64,000 bases of DNA from contig MKVL01000009.1 of NCBI GenBank assembly GCA_001899205.1, positions 210,835 through 274,834 on the forward strand, in the 5' to 3' direction. A program made the position numbers and the translations under genes. Shown piece by piece: positions 17,025 to 27,823 of the stretch. This stretch comes from Mesorhizobium sp. 65-26 (lineage in GTDB: Bacteria > Pseudomonadota > Alphaproteobacteria > Rhizobiales > Rhizobiaceae). How positions within the stretch are numbered: position 1 is the first letter of the stretch; every line of letters starts with the position of its first letter. The notes beneath the pieces are model-generated. The model was not told the DNA's origin. It saw only the letters and a list, made by a program, of their open reading frames with translations, and did no database searches.

Positions 17025-17636
17025 ATGAACACGATTCGATCCGTCTGCGTCTACTGCGGCTCGTCTCCGGGCCACGATGAGATTTACGTCAAGGCCGGCC
17101 ACCTGCTGGGCCGCTCGATCGCGAAGTCAGGCCTGCGCCTGATCTATGGCGGCGGCACCAAGGGCATCATGGGCGCCGTCTCGGAAGGCGCGCTGCGCGC
17201 CGGCGGCAAGGTGACCGGCATCATCCCGCGCTTTCTTATCAACAAGGAAGCGACCGAGACCGCGCTCAACCGGCTCGACGAGTTGCTCATCACCGAAAAC
17301 ATGCATGAGCGCAAGCACAGGATGTTCGAGAAATCCGACGCCTTTGTGGCTCTGCCGGGCGGCATCGGGACGGTCGAGGAGATCGTCGAGATCATGACCT
17401 GGGCGCAGCTCGGCCATCACCGCAAACCCATCGTGTTCGGCAATGTCGATGGCTTCTGGAACCCGATGCTGGCGCTGCTCGATCACATGTCGTCGGCGGG
17501 CTTCATCCACACCGCCCACAAGGTGAAACCGCTGGTCGTCGACGACCCCGAAGCGATCGTCGCCGCCATCATGGTGGCGGGCTCGTCCGTTGATGCGCCG
17601 ACCGAAGGCGTACAGTCGGTCATCGACAAGATGTAG
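17025..17636 (+). CDS. LOG family protein (TIGR00730)
   Basis: 203 aa, Rossmann-like. The diagnostic PGGIGTVEE motif is near residues 112-120, with the GGGTKGIMG loop near 43-51. LOG proteins hydrolyse nucleoside 5'-monophosphates to base and ribose phosphate; characterised members release active cytokinins from cytokinin riboside monophosphates. Whether this copy acts on cytokinins or on AMP-like substrates cannot be seen. ATG 17025 starts at the conserved IRSVCVYCGSS. It is monocistronic, divergent from the LysM gene. Confidence 0.9.
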   Translation: MNTIRSVCVYCGSSPGHDEIYVKAGHLLGRSIAKSGLRLIYGGGTKGIMGAVSEGALRAGGKVTGIIPRFLINKEATETALNRLDELLITENMHERKHRMFEKSDAFVALPGGIGTVEEIVEIMTWAQLGHHRKPIVFGNVDGFWNPMLALLDHMSSAGFIHTAHKVKPLVVDDPEAIVAAIMVAGSSVDAPTEGVQSVIDKM

Positions 17637-17788
17637 CACCACTCGGTGCGGGCGACCTCCGCGTCCGCTCGCCTCGCTACGTCACGGCCGCGAACTGTCA
17701 GCAAACCGTCACACGAAGCCGACCTTGCCGTGCTAGAAACCGGCCCTTGGGCTCGGCGAGCCCATTGGAACGTATTTCGGCGCCCGGC

Positions 17789-18790
17789 ATGAACATCGCC
17801 CCCGACCAGCAAGGCAGCAGTCCGCAATCGCTCCTGCCCGACGAGCATGGCCTTTACTTCACCTATCATTTCGCCGCCGATGGCACGCGCGCCAGGGATG
17901 CCACGCAGGCGCGCTGGACCTGGCGCAGCTATCACCTGTCCGACATGCGCGCGCGTCGTGAAATCGCCACCGAAGAGGCCCTGCCCTCTCCCGTGCGCGA
18001 CGCTTTCCTGTCGGTCGGGCATGGCTGCCATGTCGATCTCGAGGAGAACTGGCTCTACGGCGACCTGCCGGATCTGCGTCACGACTATTCGACGGAGGCG
18101 CGCGGGCTCGGTCATTTCCGGTTCGCCTTCAACGACGCGATGCTGGTCGGCGGCCGCAAGCAGCCGCTGGAATCGGTCGACAACATCCGCCGCACGATCG
18201 AGAACGGCACGCGTCGCTTCCGCTCACCCGCCGAGCTGATCGAGGCGGTGATGAACCAATCGCTGGACGGCATGGCGGCCGAGCTCGCCGCGCTGGGCGA
18301 CGATCTCGACGGCGTCGAGGACCGGATCGTATCCGACGCATGGCACAATGAACGCCAAGCGCTGATCGACGCCAGGCGACACCTGGTGGTGGTCCACCGG
18401 CAGATGGCGACACTCGCCAACCTGTTCCGGCATCTCGACCACGCGCATCATGACGACCTGCCCGACGCGATCTGCGACATGACGGCCAGGCTATCGCATC
18501 GGGCACAGACGCTCCACCATGACGGCGAACAGTTGCAGGCACGCGCCCGGCTGCTGCAGGACGAATTGATGGCGAAGCTGACCGAGCGCTCGAACCAGCT
18601 GCTCTACATCTTGTCGGTGATGACGGCGGTGCTGCTGCCGATGACCATCATCTCCGGCCTGTTCGGGATGAATGTCGGCGGCCTGCCGCTGGTCGACACG
18701 CCGATGGGCTTCTGGCTGGTCTCGGCCGTGTCGCTGCTGATCGCGGCGGGCGTCTACCTGTTCGTCAGGCGGCTGGGGCGTGGGACGTAG
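17789..18790 (+). CDS. CorA-family transporter, ZntB-like
   Basis: 333 aa. A large cytosolic N-terminal alpha/beta and coiled domain (to about 265) precedes two membrane helices (about 271-291 and 304-327). The pore motif GMNVGG at about residue 293 is the CorA-family GxN signature in the form typical of ZntB zinc transporters rather than Mg2+-transporting CorA. ZntB moves Zn2+ across the inner membrane. ATG 17789 is preferred over an upstream TTG at 17747. Its last 26 bp overlap the 3' end of the convergent rarD gene. Confidence 0.85.
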   Translation: MNIAPDQQGSSPQSLLPDEHGLYFTYHFAADGTRARDATQARWTWRSYHLSDMRARREIATEEALPSPVRDAFLSVGHGCHVDLEENWLYGDLPDLRHDYSTEARGLGHFRFAFNDAMLVGGRKQPLESVDNIRRTIENGTRRFRSPAELIEAVMNQSLDGMAAELAALGDDLDGVEDRIVSDAWHNERQALIDARRHLVVVHRQMATLANLFRHLDHAHHDDLPDAICDMTARLSHRAQTLHHDGEQLQARARLLQDELMAKLTERSNQLLYILSVMTAVLLPMTIISGLFGMNVGGLPLVDTPMGFWLVSAVSLLIAAGVYLFVRRLGRGT

Positions 18791-19700
18791 CCTCGACCCG
18801 CCGCGCGGCTGACAACATCGACCATGAGTAGATGGCCAGCGCTGCCCAGATCAGCGCGAAGGCCATGGCCTGAGCGCTGCCGAACGGCTCGCCGAAGGCC
18901 AGCACCGCGATCAGGAACACCATGGTCGGCGCGATGTACTGCATGATGCCGATGGTGGAGAGGCGGAGAAGCTTGGTGCCGAAGGCAAACAGCAGCAGCG
19001 GCACGGCCGTGACCGGACCGCAGCCGACGAGCAGCGCCCTGTCGGTGAGATTGCCGGAAACCAGATGATCCTGGCCCGTCGCCACCAGGTAGACGATGTA
19101 ACCCAGCGCCGGCACCGACAGCAGAAGCACTTCCAGCAGGAACCCCTGGCTAGGGCCGATCGGCAGGGTTTTGCGGAAGAAGCCGTATGCGGCGAAGGTC
19201 AGGGCAAGCGCCAGCGACACCCAGGGCAGCGTGCCGCCCTCCACGGTCAGCACGATGACGGCGATGGCGGCAAGCGCGACGGCGGCCATCTGCAACCGGT
19301 CGAGCCGCTCGCCAAGCAGCACGGCACCGACCACGACGATGACCAGAGGGTTGATGTAATAGCCGAGCGCGGTCTCGACGGCGCGGCCGACGGCGATCGC
19401 CCAGACGTAGATGCCCCAGTTGACTGAAATCAGCGTCGCGGTCAGCACCACCATCGCCAGCGTGCGCGGCGAGCGGATGGCGGCCTTGAAGTCCGCCGTG
19501 CGCCCGGCCCAGACCAGAACGGCGGCGGCGATCGGCACCGACCAGACGATGCGGTTGGCGATCACCTCGGCCAACGGCAGGTGCGCCACGGCCTTCATGT
19601 AGAAAGGCAGCAGCCCCCACAGGAAATAGGCCCCGAGCGCGAGGAAGAAGCCGCGCCGGGCAGCGGCATGTGCGTCGGTCTGGACGGCTGGAGCGTTCAT
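18765..19700 (-). CDS. rarD: RarD-type EamA transporter
   Basis: 311 aa, ten membrane helices, EamA family of the RarD subgroup. RarD hallmarks are seen: GAYFLWGLLPFYMKA near residue 24, ANRIVWSVP near 48, NWGIYVWAIAVGR near 93 and the C-terminal LSTIGIMQYIAPTM. E. coli RarD is linked to chloramphenicol sensitivity, but its natural substrate is unknown. The gene overlaps zntB tail to tail. Confidence 0.9.
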   Translation of the reverse strand: MNAPAVQTDAHAAARRGFFLALGAYFLWGLLPFYMKAVAHLPLAEVIANRIVWSVPIAAAVLVWAGRTADFKAAIRSPRTLAMVVLTATLISVNWGIYVWAIAVGRAVETALGYYINPLVIVVVGAVLLGERLDRLQMAAVALAAIAVIVLTVEGGTLPWVSLALALTFAAYGFFRKTLPIGPSQGFLLEVLLLSVPALGYIVYLVATGQDHLVSGNLTDRALLVGCGPVTAVPLLLFAFGTKLLRLSTIGIMQYIAPTMVFLIAVLAFGEPFGSAQAMAFALIWAALAIYSWSMLSAARRVEATSHAPAA

Positions 19701-19837
19701 GGCCCAATGCTATGCGCCAGCGACCCGGCCAAGACCATCACAAATTTCTGATGGATCAACGGACTTCCGCTGATGGTTCAAGCGTTTGGCGCGCGGCTTC
19801 CTCGCTGGAACTCCAGCGGGAGCGGAAGACAGCGGAG

Positions 19838-21454
19838 CTATTCCGCCGCCACCAGCCCCGCCATCTCGCGGTTCTTCATCAGCTTGTAGATGATCGAGTC
19901 CATCAGCGCCTGGAAGGACGCGTCGATGATGTTTTCGGACACGCCGACCGTCCGCCAGCGCGAGCCGGAGGAATCGTGCGATTCAACGAGCACGCGGGTG
20001 ATGGCCTCGGTACCGCCGTTGAGGATACGCACCTTGAAGTCGGCGAGTTCGAGGTCGACGATCTCGCTCTGGTATTTGCCCAGGTCCTTGCGCAGCGCGA
20101 TATCAAGCGCATTGACGGGTCCATGGCCTTCGGCCACCGACATCTTCTCCTCACCGTCGACCAGCACCTTGACGATCGCCTCGGACACCGTCTTGAGCTG
20201 GCCGTTGGCGTCGAAGCGGCGCTCGACCATGCAGCGGAACGAGGTGACGTTGAAGAACTCCGGCAGGCCGTGCAGAATCTTGCGGGCCAGCAGTTCGAAT
20301 GACGCGTCGGCCCCCTCATAGGCGTAGCCTTCAGCCTCGCGTTCCTTGACCACGGCAATCAGCGCATCGAGCCGATGGTCGTCCTTCGGCACGTCGATGC
20401 CGCGCCGCTTCAGTTCGGCCAGGAAGTTGGCCTTGCCGCCCTGGTCGGAAACCATGACCCGGCGGCGGTTGCCGACCGCCTCGGGCGGCACATGCTCGTA
20501 GGTCGCCGGCTCCTTGGCGAGCGCGGAGGCATGGATTCCAGCCTTGGTGGCGAAGGCGGAAGAGCCGACATAGGGCGCTTGCGATTCCGGCGCGCGGTTC
20601 AGCAATTCATCGAAGGCTCGGGACAGACGCGAAACACCCGTCAGCGCCTCGGCCGAAATGCCCGTCACGAAACGGTCGGCGAAGGCCGGCTTCAAGGCGA
20701 GCGTCGGTATGATGGTGATCAGATTGGCATTGCCGCAACGTTCACCGATGCCGTTGAGCGTGCCCTGGATCTGGCGCACGCCGGCTTCCACGGCGGCGAG
20801 CGAATTCGCCACCGCCTGGCCGGTGTCGTCATGGGCATGGATGCCGAGATGATCGCCCGGTATGCCGGCGGCGATCACCTTCTCGACGGTGGCGCGCACC
20901 TCCGAGGGCTGCGTGCCGCCATTGGTGTCGCACAAGACCACCCAGCGCGCGCCGGCCTCATAGGCGGTCCTGGCGCAGGCGAGCGCATAGTCGGGATTGG
21001 CCTTGAAGCCATCGAAGAAATGCTCGCAATCGACCATCGCCTCCTTGCCGGAGGCGACCGCGGTCTCGACCGAAGTCTTTATCGACTCCAGGTTCTCCTC
21101 ATTGGTACAGCCGAGCGCCACCCGCACATGGTAGTCCCAGCTCTTGGCCACGAAGCAGATGGCGTCCGATTTCGACTGGACGAGCGCCGCAAGGCCCGGA
21201 TCGTTGGAAGCCGAAACCCCCGCCCGCTTGGTCATGCCGAAGGCGACGAACTTCGCTCGCGCCGTACGCTTCTCGCGAAAGAAGGCGGTATCGGTCGGAT
21301 TGGCGCCGGGATAGCCGCCCTCGACATAGTCGAGGCCGAACTCGTCGAGCAGCGCGGCGATCGCGATCTTGTCCTCGACGGAAAAGTCGATGCCCGGCGT
21401 CTGCTGGCCGTCGCGAAGCGTGGTGTCGAAGAGATAGAGGCGTTGCTTTGTCAT
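19838..21454 (-). CDS. cimA: citramalate synthase
   Basis: 538 aa. Condenses pyruvate and acetyl-CoA to (R)-citramalate, the threonine-independent entry to isoleucine. Catalytic barrel: FDTTLRDGQQTPG near residues 8-20, and HAHDDTGQAV near 206 with the metal-binding HxH. The C-terminal LeuA-like allosteric domain (about 390-530, with GxEAITRVLVES) is where isoleucine feedback acts in this family. The length and the Gln-Gln in RDGQQTPG separate it from 2-isopropylmalate synthase (shorter) and homocitrate synthase. ATG 21454 is used; an upstream extension would not be family-like. Confidence 0.92.
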   Translation of the reverse strand: MTKQRLYLFDTTLRDGQQTPGIDFSVEDKIAIAALLDEFGLDYVEGGYPGANPTDTAFFREKRTARAKFVAFGMTKRAGVSASNDPGLAALVQSKSDAICFVAKSWDYHVRVALGCTNEENLESIKTSVETAVASGKEAMVDCEHFFDGFKANPDYALACARTAYEAGARWVVLCDTNGGTQPSEVRATVEKVIAAGIPGDHLGIHAHDDTGQAVANSLAAVEAGVRQIQGTLNGIGERCGNANLITIIPTLALKPAFADRFVTGISAEALTGVSRLSRAFDELLNRAPESQAPYVGSSAFATKAGIHASALAKEPATYEHVPPEAVGNRRRVMVSDQGGKANFLAELKRRGIDVPKDDHRLDALIAVVKEREAEGYAYEGADASFELLARKILHGLPEFFNVTSFRCMVERRFDANGQLKTVSEAIVKVLVDGEEKMSVAEGHGPVNALDIALRKDLGKYQSEIVDLELADFKVRILNGGTEAITRVLVESHDSSGSRWRTVGVSENIIDASFQALMDSIIYKLMKNREMAGLVAAE

Positions 21455-21503
21455 GGCTGCGTGGGTGCGCGCGCACCCTCCTTTGGCCTCTCGGCCGTCA
21501 ATG

Positions 21504-22932
<1,429 letters not shown>

Positions 22933-22936
<4 letters not shown>

Positions 22937-23424
22937 GATCTCTCCTCCGGAGGCCATTGGTCGGTATCGTGATCTGGATGCTGGTAAGAGACGAGTTCGG
23001 CGAGATAAGGCGCCGACGACACATCGCCCATCGTGTCCTCGCCGGGCAGATGCGCTACGCCGTCGACATAGGGCAGCTTCGCTTCGACGCCCCACTGGAT
23101 CGTCGGCGCTATTCCCGACGGATCGTCGAACGTGGCGATGGCGAGCGCCATGCCGTCGGGCGCCTCGAACGTGAGTGGCGTGCCGCAATTCGCGCAGAAG
23201 CCGCGCCATGCGGCATTCGAGGAGCGGAAACGCCTGGGCTCGCCACGCGTCCAGTCGAACCTGGCGCCGCGCACCGAGACCAGCGGCAGGTAGAAATTGC
23301 CGCTCGCCTTCTGGCACATGCGGCAGTGGCATACGGAGGCATCGCCGAGCGCGCCCTCGACGCGGAAACGCACCGCGCCGCACTGGCAGCCACCCGTGTA
23401 GACCGGCCGGTTGTCGAGGCTCAT
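22933..23424 (-). CDS. GFA family zinc protein (second paralog)
   Basis: 163 aa with the same cysteine plan as the downstream copy: GGCQCGAVRF near residues 11-20, CHCRMCQ near 32-38 and FCANCGTPLTF near 75-85. The insert after the zinc core differs from that of its partner, suggesting different ligands. Stop and start overlap with the next gene (22933-22936). The VOC gene upstream ends 6 bp before its start, so it belongs to the same transcript. Confidence 0.9.
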
Positions 23425-23430
23425 GGCCGA

Positions 23431-23817
23431 TCACTCCGCATCATGGCAGACGGCCTCGACGTTGTTGCCGTCGGGATCGAAGACAAAGGCGCCGTAGTAA
23501 TTCAGATGGTAATGCGGGCGCAGTCCCGGGCCGCCATTGTCCTTGCCGCCGGCCGCGAGGGCGGCCGCATGGAAAGCGTCGACCTCGGCGCGGCTGCGCG
23601 CGGTGAAGGCGACGTGCTGACGGTCCTTCGGTTTGTCCTTGCCCTCGTGCAGCCAGAACACCGGGCGGTCGCGACCGTAACCGCCAACCTTGACGCCACC
23701 GGTGTATTGCTCCGGCACCATGTAGAGCAGCGACGCGCCAAGCGGCGCCATCGCCTTGTCATAGAATGTCTTCGAAGCCCCGAAATCGGCAACGGTGAAA
23801 CCGAGATGATCGATCAT
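23431..23817 (-). CDS. VOC family protein (glyoxalase/bleomycin-resistance fold)
   Basis: 128 aa with paired beta-alpha-beta-beta-beta modules. MIDHLGFTVADF supplies a candidate first metal His (His4), QHVAFTA a second (about 68), and DPDGNNVEAVCH the terminal Glu near 122. VOC proteins include glyoxalases, dioxygenases and drug-binding proteins. Its place between a DUF559 gene and two GFA genes hints at glutathione or aldehyde chemistry. Its ATG overlaps the stop of the upstream DUF559 gene (ATGA, 23814-23817). Confidence 0.88.
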   Translation of the reverse strand: MIDHLGFTVADFGASKTFYDKAMAPLGASLLYMVPEQYTGGVKVGGYGRDRPVFWLHEGKDKPKDRQHVAFTARSRAEVDAFHAAALAAGGKDNGGPGLRPHYHLNYYGAFVFDPDGNNVEAVCHDAE

Positions 23818-24206
23818 GAAACGAGCTCCCTTGATGGCACGGCATCGGCCAGACCGGCAGCGATGGCGATATGCTGGCAGACATTGTCGATATCGCGGAT
23901 CACGTCGTCGTTCCAGAAGCGCAGGATGGTCCAGCCGCTGGCATCCAGGTAAGCGCTTCTTTCCTCGTCACGCCGCGCGTGTTCCGCGTCGCCATGCTGG
24001 CTACCGTCGACCTCGACGATGAGGCGATGGGCCGAACACGCGAAGTCAACGATATAAGGTCCGATCGGCACCTGCCGCCGAAAGCTCATCCCCATCAAAC
24101 GGTGGGCACGCAACTCGTTCCAGAGCTTCAGCTCAGCATCGGTCATCGCGCGCCGCATCGATTTGGCGTTCTGGCGTTGGCGAGATGGAACGCGGTCGTG
24201 CCCCAT
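23814..24206 (-). CDS. DUF559 domain protein (Vsr-like endonuclease fold)
   Basis: 130 aa. DUF559 proteins are related to very-short-patch repair (Vsr) and restriction-like nucleases. Visible: MTDAELKLWNELRAHRL (about 21-37), the fold's entry helix with a candidate acidic Glu, then FRRQVPIGPYIVDFAC with Asp (about 54), EVDGSQH with Glu-x-Asp (about 65-71), and LRFWNDDVI. These are the usual PD-(D/E)xK-like positions. A basic N-terminal extension may bind nucleic acid. It is first in the operon with VOC, GFA, GFA and pip genes. The biological target is unknown. Confidence 0.87.
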   Translation of the reverse strand: MGHDRVPSRQRQNAKSMRRAMTDAELKLWNELRAHRLMGMSFRRQVPIGPYIVDFACSAHRLIVEVDGSQHGDAEHARRDEERSAYLDASGWTILRFWNDDVIRDIDNVCQHIAIAAGLADAVPSRELVS

Positions 24207-24255
24207 GATCAGGCCGTCCTGCGCCGGAGATTAGCGAAACCGATCGCAAGGGCTA

Positions 24256-24278
24256 ATCTCCCCCCTTGCGGGGGAGAT
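24256..24278. repeat. palindromic intergenic repeat
   Basis: ATCTCCCCCC-TTG-CGGGGGAGAT, in the 110-bp gap between the DUF559 gene and cysS. It is similar in core and flanks to the hairpin at 8374-8393, so it is probably a copy of the same rhizobial mosaic repeat. It could also end the cysS transcript. Confidence 0.6.
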
Positions 24279-24317
24279 CGGCCGTCGCCGGCGTTTTCGC
24301 CCATCGCCCAAGTCGCC

Positions 24318-25769
24318 TCACCGCTTGATCTCCCAGGTCGTCACGCGCTGGCCCGTGGCGGGGTCCTTGCCGTCCTTGAGCTGCACGCCCTTCGCCAGAA
24401 GCTCGTCGCGCACGCGGTCGGCTTCGGCCCAGTTCTTCGCCGCGATCAGCGCAAGACGCTCCGAAATCGCCTTGCCGATGGCCGCCTCGTCCACATTGGC
24501 CGCGCCGACATCGAAGCCGAGGAAGGCGAGAGCCGCCTTCAACGAAGCCGCAGCGGCGTTGTCGCCCTCGCCATTGAAATCTGTGGCTTCGCCGGCGAGT
24601 TGGGTGAGACGCTGGAACGCCGCGTAGGTGGCGAGATCGTCGGAGAGAGCCGCAACCACCTCCGCCGGCGGGGCCTTGGCCGCATCCGCCGCGAGATCGG
24701 CCGCACGCTTCCACTTGCGCAGCGTGTTCTCGGCCTCTTCCAGCTTGCGCACGGAAAAGTCGATGGGCTCGCGATAATGCGTCATCAGCATGGCCAGACG
24801 CAGAACCTCGCCCGGCCAGCTGCGGCCGCCGAAATTAGCGGTCTCCAGCAATTCATGGATCGAATAGAAATTGCCCAAGCTCTTGGACATCTTCTGTCCT
24901 TCGACCTGCAGGAAGCCGTTGTGCATCCAGATCCGGGCCATGACGTCGGTGCCATGGGCGCAACGCGATTGCGCGATCTCATTCTCGTGGTGCGGGAAGA
25001 TCAGGTCCAGCCCGCCACCATGGATGTCGAAGACCTCGCCGAGATAGGCAGCCGACATGGCCGAGCATTCGATATGCCAGCCCGGGCGTCCCCTGCCCCA
25101 GGGTGAATCCCAGCCCGGCTCTTCCGGCGAGGAGAGCTTCCACAGCACGAAATCGCCGGGGCTTTTCTTGTGCGCGTCGACGGCGACGCGGGCGCCGGCC
25201 TGCTGCTCGTCGAGATTGCGCTTCGACAGTTGCCCGTAGTCCGGCATCGAAGCCGTATCGAACAGCACTTCGCCGGCCGCGACATAGGCATGGCCGCGTT
25301 CGATCAGGCGTCCGATCAGCCCGATCATGTCGACCCGGCCGTCGGCGCGCGGCTCTACGAATTCGGTGGCGCGCGGCTCGACCGTCGGTTCGAGGCAACC
25401 GAGCGCCCTAACATCCTTGTGGAACTGGTCCGCCGTCTTTTCGGTGACGCGCCTGATCGCCTCGTTCAACGATAGCCGGCCGGAGCCGATCTCGGCGCCG
25501 AAATCGCGCAGGGCGCGCGCGTTGATCTTGTCGTCGACGTCGGTGATGTTGCGCACATAGGTGACGTGCGTCTCGCCATAGACATGGCGCAGGAGGCGGA
25601 AAAGCACATCGAAGACGATGACCGGCCGGGCGTTGCCGATATGGGCGAAATCATAGACGGTCGGTCCGCACACATACATGCGCACATTCGCGGGGTCGAT
25701 CGGAACGAAGTCCTCCTTCGTTCGCGTCAGCGTGTTGTAGAGGCTGAGACCTTTCGGTGCGTCGGACAT
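24318..25769 (-). CDS. cysS: cysteinyl-tRNA synthetase
   Basis: 483 aa class I synthetase charging tRNA-Cys. The zinc-site Cys and the HIGH-type motif are in [18 protein letters not shown] (about 30-46), another zinc-site cysteine is in HIECSAM, the zinc-binding HHENEIAQS follows, and KMSKS is at about residue 294. The C-terminal DALR and anticodon-binding regions are of normal length. It is monocistronic with a 418-bp upstream gap. Confidence 0.96.
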   Translation of the reverse strand: MSDAPKGLSLYNTLTRTKEDFVPIDPANVRMYVCGPTVYDFAHIGNARPVIVFDVLFRLLRHVYGETHVTYVRNITDVDDKINARALRDFGAEIGSGRLSLNEAIRRVTEKTADQFHKDVRALGCLEPTVEPRATEFVEPRADGRVDMIGLIGRLIERGHAYVAAGEVLFDTASMPDYGQLSKRNLDEQQAGARVAVDAHKKSPGDFVLWKLSSPEEPGWDSPWGRGRPGWHIECSAMSAAYLGEVFDIHGGGLDLIFPHHENEIAQSRCAHGTDVMARIWMHNGFLQVEGQKMSKSLGNFYSIHELLETANFGGRSWPGEVLRLAMLMTHYREPIDFSVRKLEEAENTLRKWKRAADLAADAAKAPPAEVVAALSDDLATYAAFQRLTQLAGEATDFNGEGDNAAAASLKAALAFLGFDVGAANVDEAAIGKAISERLALIAAKNWAEADRVRDELLAKGVQLKDGKDPATGQRVTTWEIKR

Positions 25770-26187
25770 GCGTGCCTTCCAGTTCCCTCGTTGTTCGATA
25801 CGGAACCAGCCTTGCGCCGAGGCGCAAATCGGGCTCCAGCCTGCTGGCCGGGGCGTTTGTCCAATCTAGGGAAGATAAGGCGAAAACGTCCGGACCAGCG
25901 CGCGGCTAGCCAATAATGCAAATGCCACAAATGGCGAAAGACGTTTTCATGCGCGGCTTTATCGCCCCCGCTGGTGTTGCCGTCAAGCCGCTTGTTTCGA
26001 CAAAACAAGCCGATTGCCTGGGCAAAACTGTCGTTCCTGCGTCGGCGAAGCGCTTTGAAACATTTTATTAAACATGTCGGCACAGTCAGGAAACATTAGC
26101 CCGCTAGATGCCGTGGCGTCACGATTTGGTCGGAATCGAGCATCACAGGCTAGGCTCCACACGAAAATGTTACCAGGGAAGAGAACG
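25770..26187. other. intergenic region without a gene
   Basis: 418 bp between the cysS start and a small plus-strand gene. It must hold both promoters. A perfect 8-bp hairpin GCTTGTTT-CGACA-AAACAAGC lies at 25990-26010. The stretch 26050-26100 is richer in A+T than its surroundings. I see no convincing open reading frame, tRNA or riboswitch. Confidence 0.5.
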
Positions 26188-26343
26188 ATGCCCCGAAGCA
26201 AGCAGGAACAGAGTCGACCAGCACAACCGGCCTTGGCCAGCCACTACCGCGCGATCGGCCCTGCCGCCATCGTCGCAGCCCTTCTTCACACTGCCAAGAA
26301 GAAGAAGCCAGCGCCCAAGATCGTCTCGCCGCGCGCCGCCTGA
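26188..26343 (+). CDS. small basic protein, 51 aa
   Basis: Unrecognised small protein, with good start evidence: AGGGAAGAG 4 nt before ATG 26188. The sequence has a Gln/Pro-rich head, a central YRAIGPAAIVAALLHTA segment that is probably an amphipathic helix, and a basic tail with four Lys in a row. Short rhizobial proteins with a YRAIGIxAVAAAL-like core exist to my knowledge, which supports it being real. A nucleic acid or ribosome association is possible from its charge, but is only a guess. A hairpin at 26412-26430 follows. Confidence 0.5.
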   Translation: MPRSKQEQSRPAQPALASHYRAIGPAAIVAALLHTAKKKKPAPKIVSPRAA

Positions 26344-26411
26344 ACAGGCGCCCAGCAACGACGCGGGCGTCACGAGACGCCCGAAGTGAAGTGCCTTGTC
26401 GAGCATATTGC

Positions 26412-26430
26412 TCCGAAACCCGGTTTCGGA
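26412..26430. repeat. palindromic repeat TCCGAAACC-C-GGTTTCGGA
   Basis: Nine-bp perfect inverted repeat with a single-base spacer, preceded by GAGCATATTGC and followed by ATCGCGCC. The motif belongs to a known style of short intergenic repeat in rhizobia. It sits between the small protein stop and the convergent SOS-peptidase stop and may serve as a terminator. Confidence 0.5.
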
Positions 26431-26438
26431 ATCGCGCC

Positions 26439-27200
26439 CTAGAACAGCGTCATCTGGTCTTCATCCACGCCGGGCTTCTGGCGCTTGACCTTCTGGGGCT
26501 CCGGCTCGACCTCTCCCCTCTCCTGAATCTCCGGCCCAGTGTTGGCGACCTTGTTGACGAGGTCGGAAACCGGGATGGCTTCGAAGAAATCGGGCTCGAC
26601 CGGCCGCAAGAGGTCGGCAACGTCACGAGGCTCCTGCGTGCGGCAGTCGAGCCAGCGGGCGAAATCCTGCTCGCCGATCACCACCGGCATCCTGTCGTGG
26701 ATGTGAGAAAGCGCCGCGTTGGCGCTTGTCGTCAGGATCGCACCGGTGTCCATTTCGGACCCACCCGGCTCGGCATAGGTTTCGATCAGCCCGGCGAAGG
26801 CGACAAGGCCACCCCGCCTTGGCCTGATCCAGTAGGGCTGGCCCTTCCGCCCGCCGGCCTGCCGCCATTCGTAGAAACCGGACGCCGGCACCAGCGCGCG
26901 GCGATGGCGCATGGCCGTCTTGAACGAAGCCTTCTGCGCGGCGCCCTCCGAGCGCGCGTTGATGAGCAGCGGGAATTCCCTGGTGTCCTTCACCCAGGCG
27001 GGGATCAGCCCCCAGCGCACCAGCATGGGCTGACGGTCCGGCAGGTTGGAGCCGGGCATGCCCGGCGGGCCGGCAAGCGCCATCAGCACCGGCTGCGTCG
27101 GCGCGATGTTGTAGCGGGCCGGAAACTCCTCCAACTCCGCCAGCCCGAGGAAGGCGGCGGTCTGGTCCGGCGTGGCGGTCAGGGCGAAGCGTCCGCACAT
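26439..27200 (-). CDS. SOS response-associated peptidase (YedK/HMCES family)
   Basis: 253 aa. HMCES/YedK proteins cap abasic sites in single-stranded DNA with a thiazolidine link through Cys2, exposed after removal of Met1. The protein starts MCGRFALT, so Cys2 is present, which fixes the start at 27200. Other family parts are YNIAPTQPV (Asn near 38), RWGLIPAWVK, NARSE near 96, ALVPASGFYEW (Glu near 126) and SHIHDRMPVV with the catalytic His near 193. The C-terminal 40 residues are a variable tail. It is divergent from a Nudix gene 126 bp away. Confidence 0.94.
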   Translation of the reverse strand: MCGRFALTATPDQTAAFLGLAELEEFPARYNIAPTQPVLMALAGPPGMPGSNLPDRQPMLVRWGLIPAWVKDTREFPLLINARSEGAAQKASFKTAMRHRRALVPASGFYEWRQAGGRKGQPYWIRPRRGGLVAFAGLIETYAEPGGSEMDTGAILTTSANAALSHIHDRMPVVIGEQDFARWLDCRTQEPRDVADLLRPVEPDFFEAIPVSDLVNKVANTGPEIQERGEVEPEPQKVKRQKPGVDEDQMTLF

Positions 27201-27326
27201 GGTCGATCGGTCCGTGGATTGGCTCGCCGTCAAAAGTGGCGATGGAAGTGCCGGGCCGCAACCGCTAAAGCTGTCGAAAGGCGGCCGTCCACAAAAGGTC
27301 GCGCCGCGGACACGATCCGGAGAGCC

Positions 27327-27731
27327 ATGAACCAGACACGCAAGATCATCCCGGCTGTCTCCGTCGCGGTCGTGCGCGGCGACATGGTGCTTCTGGTCAA
27401 GCGCGCCAGGCAACCGTCGCGAGGGCTCTATGCCTATCCCGGCGGCAAGGTAGAGGCGGGCGAGACACTGGAGCAGGCCGCACGACGGGAATTGCTGGAG
27501 GAAACCCGCCTTCTCGCCACGGACTACCGGCCGCTTCGCGACATCCACATCGACGGCAGCGCCGAAAACCACCCCGTCGATTATCTTCTGACGGTGTTCG
27601 GCGCCCTTTATGACGGCGGTGAACCTGTGGCCAGCGACGACGCCGAAACCGCTGCCTTCTATACGCTGGCGGAGATGGCGGGAATGCCGCTCGCGGGCGA
27701 CGTTTTTTCCGTGGCCGAGGAATTGCTTTGA
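27327..27731 (+). CDS. Nudix hydrolase
   Basis: 134 aa. Hydrolyses a nucleoside diphosphate linked to some X group. The Nudix box is at about residues 38-61: GGKVEAGETLEQAARRELLEETRL. The acidic Glu residues of REUxEE are intact, but the conserved Gly near the end of GX5EX7REUXEEXGU is Arg here. Substrate unknown; ADP-ribose-type or oxidised nucleotides are common for short members. Start: ATG 27327 with GGAGAG 3 nt upstream. Overlap with the upstream start region of the next frame suggests it is followed closely by the TIGR02301 protein gene. Confidence 0.9.
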   Translation: MNQTRKIIPAVSVAVVRGDMVLLVKRARQPSRGLYAYPGGKVEAGETLEQAARRELLEETRLLATDYRPLRDIHIDGSAENHPVDYLLTVFGALYDGGEPVASDDAETAAFYTLAEMAGMPLAGDVFSVAEELL

Positions 27732-27823
27732 CCGGGGTGACGCACCACGCGGCAGCTTACAAAATCACCTTGCCGGTGACAGGTAGTTTCGCCACAAGGT
27801 TTTATTGCCATCGCAAGGCCCTG

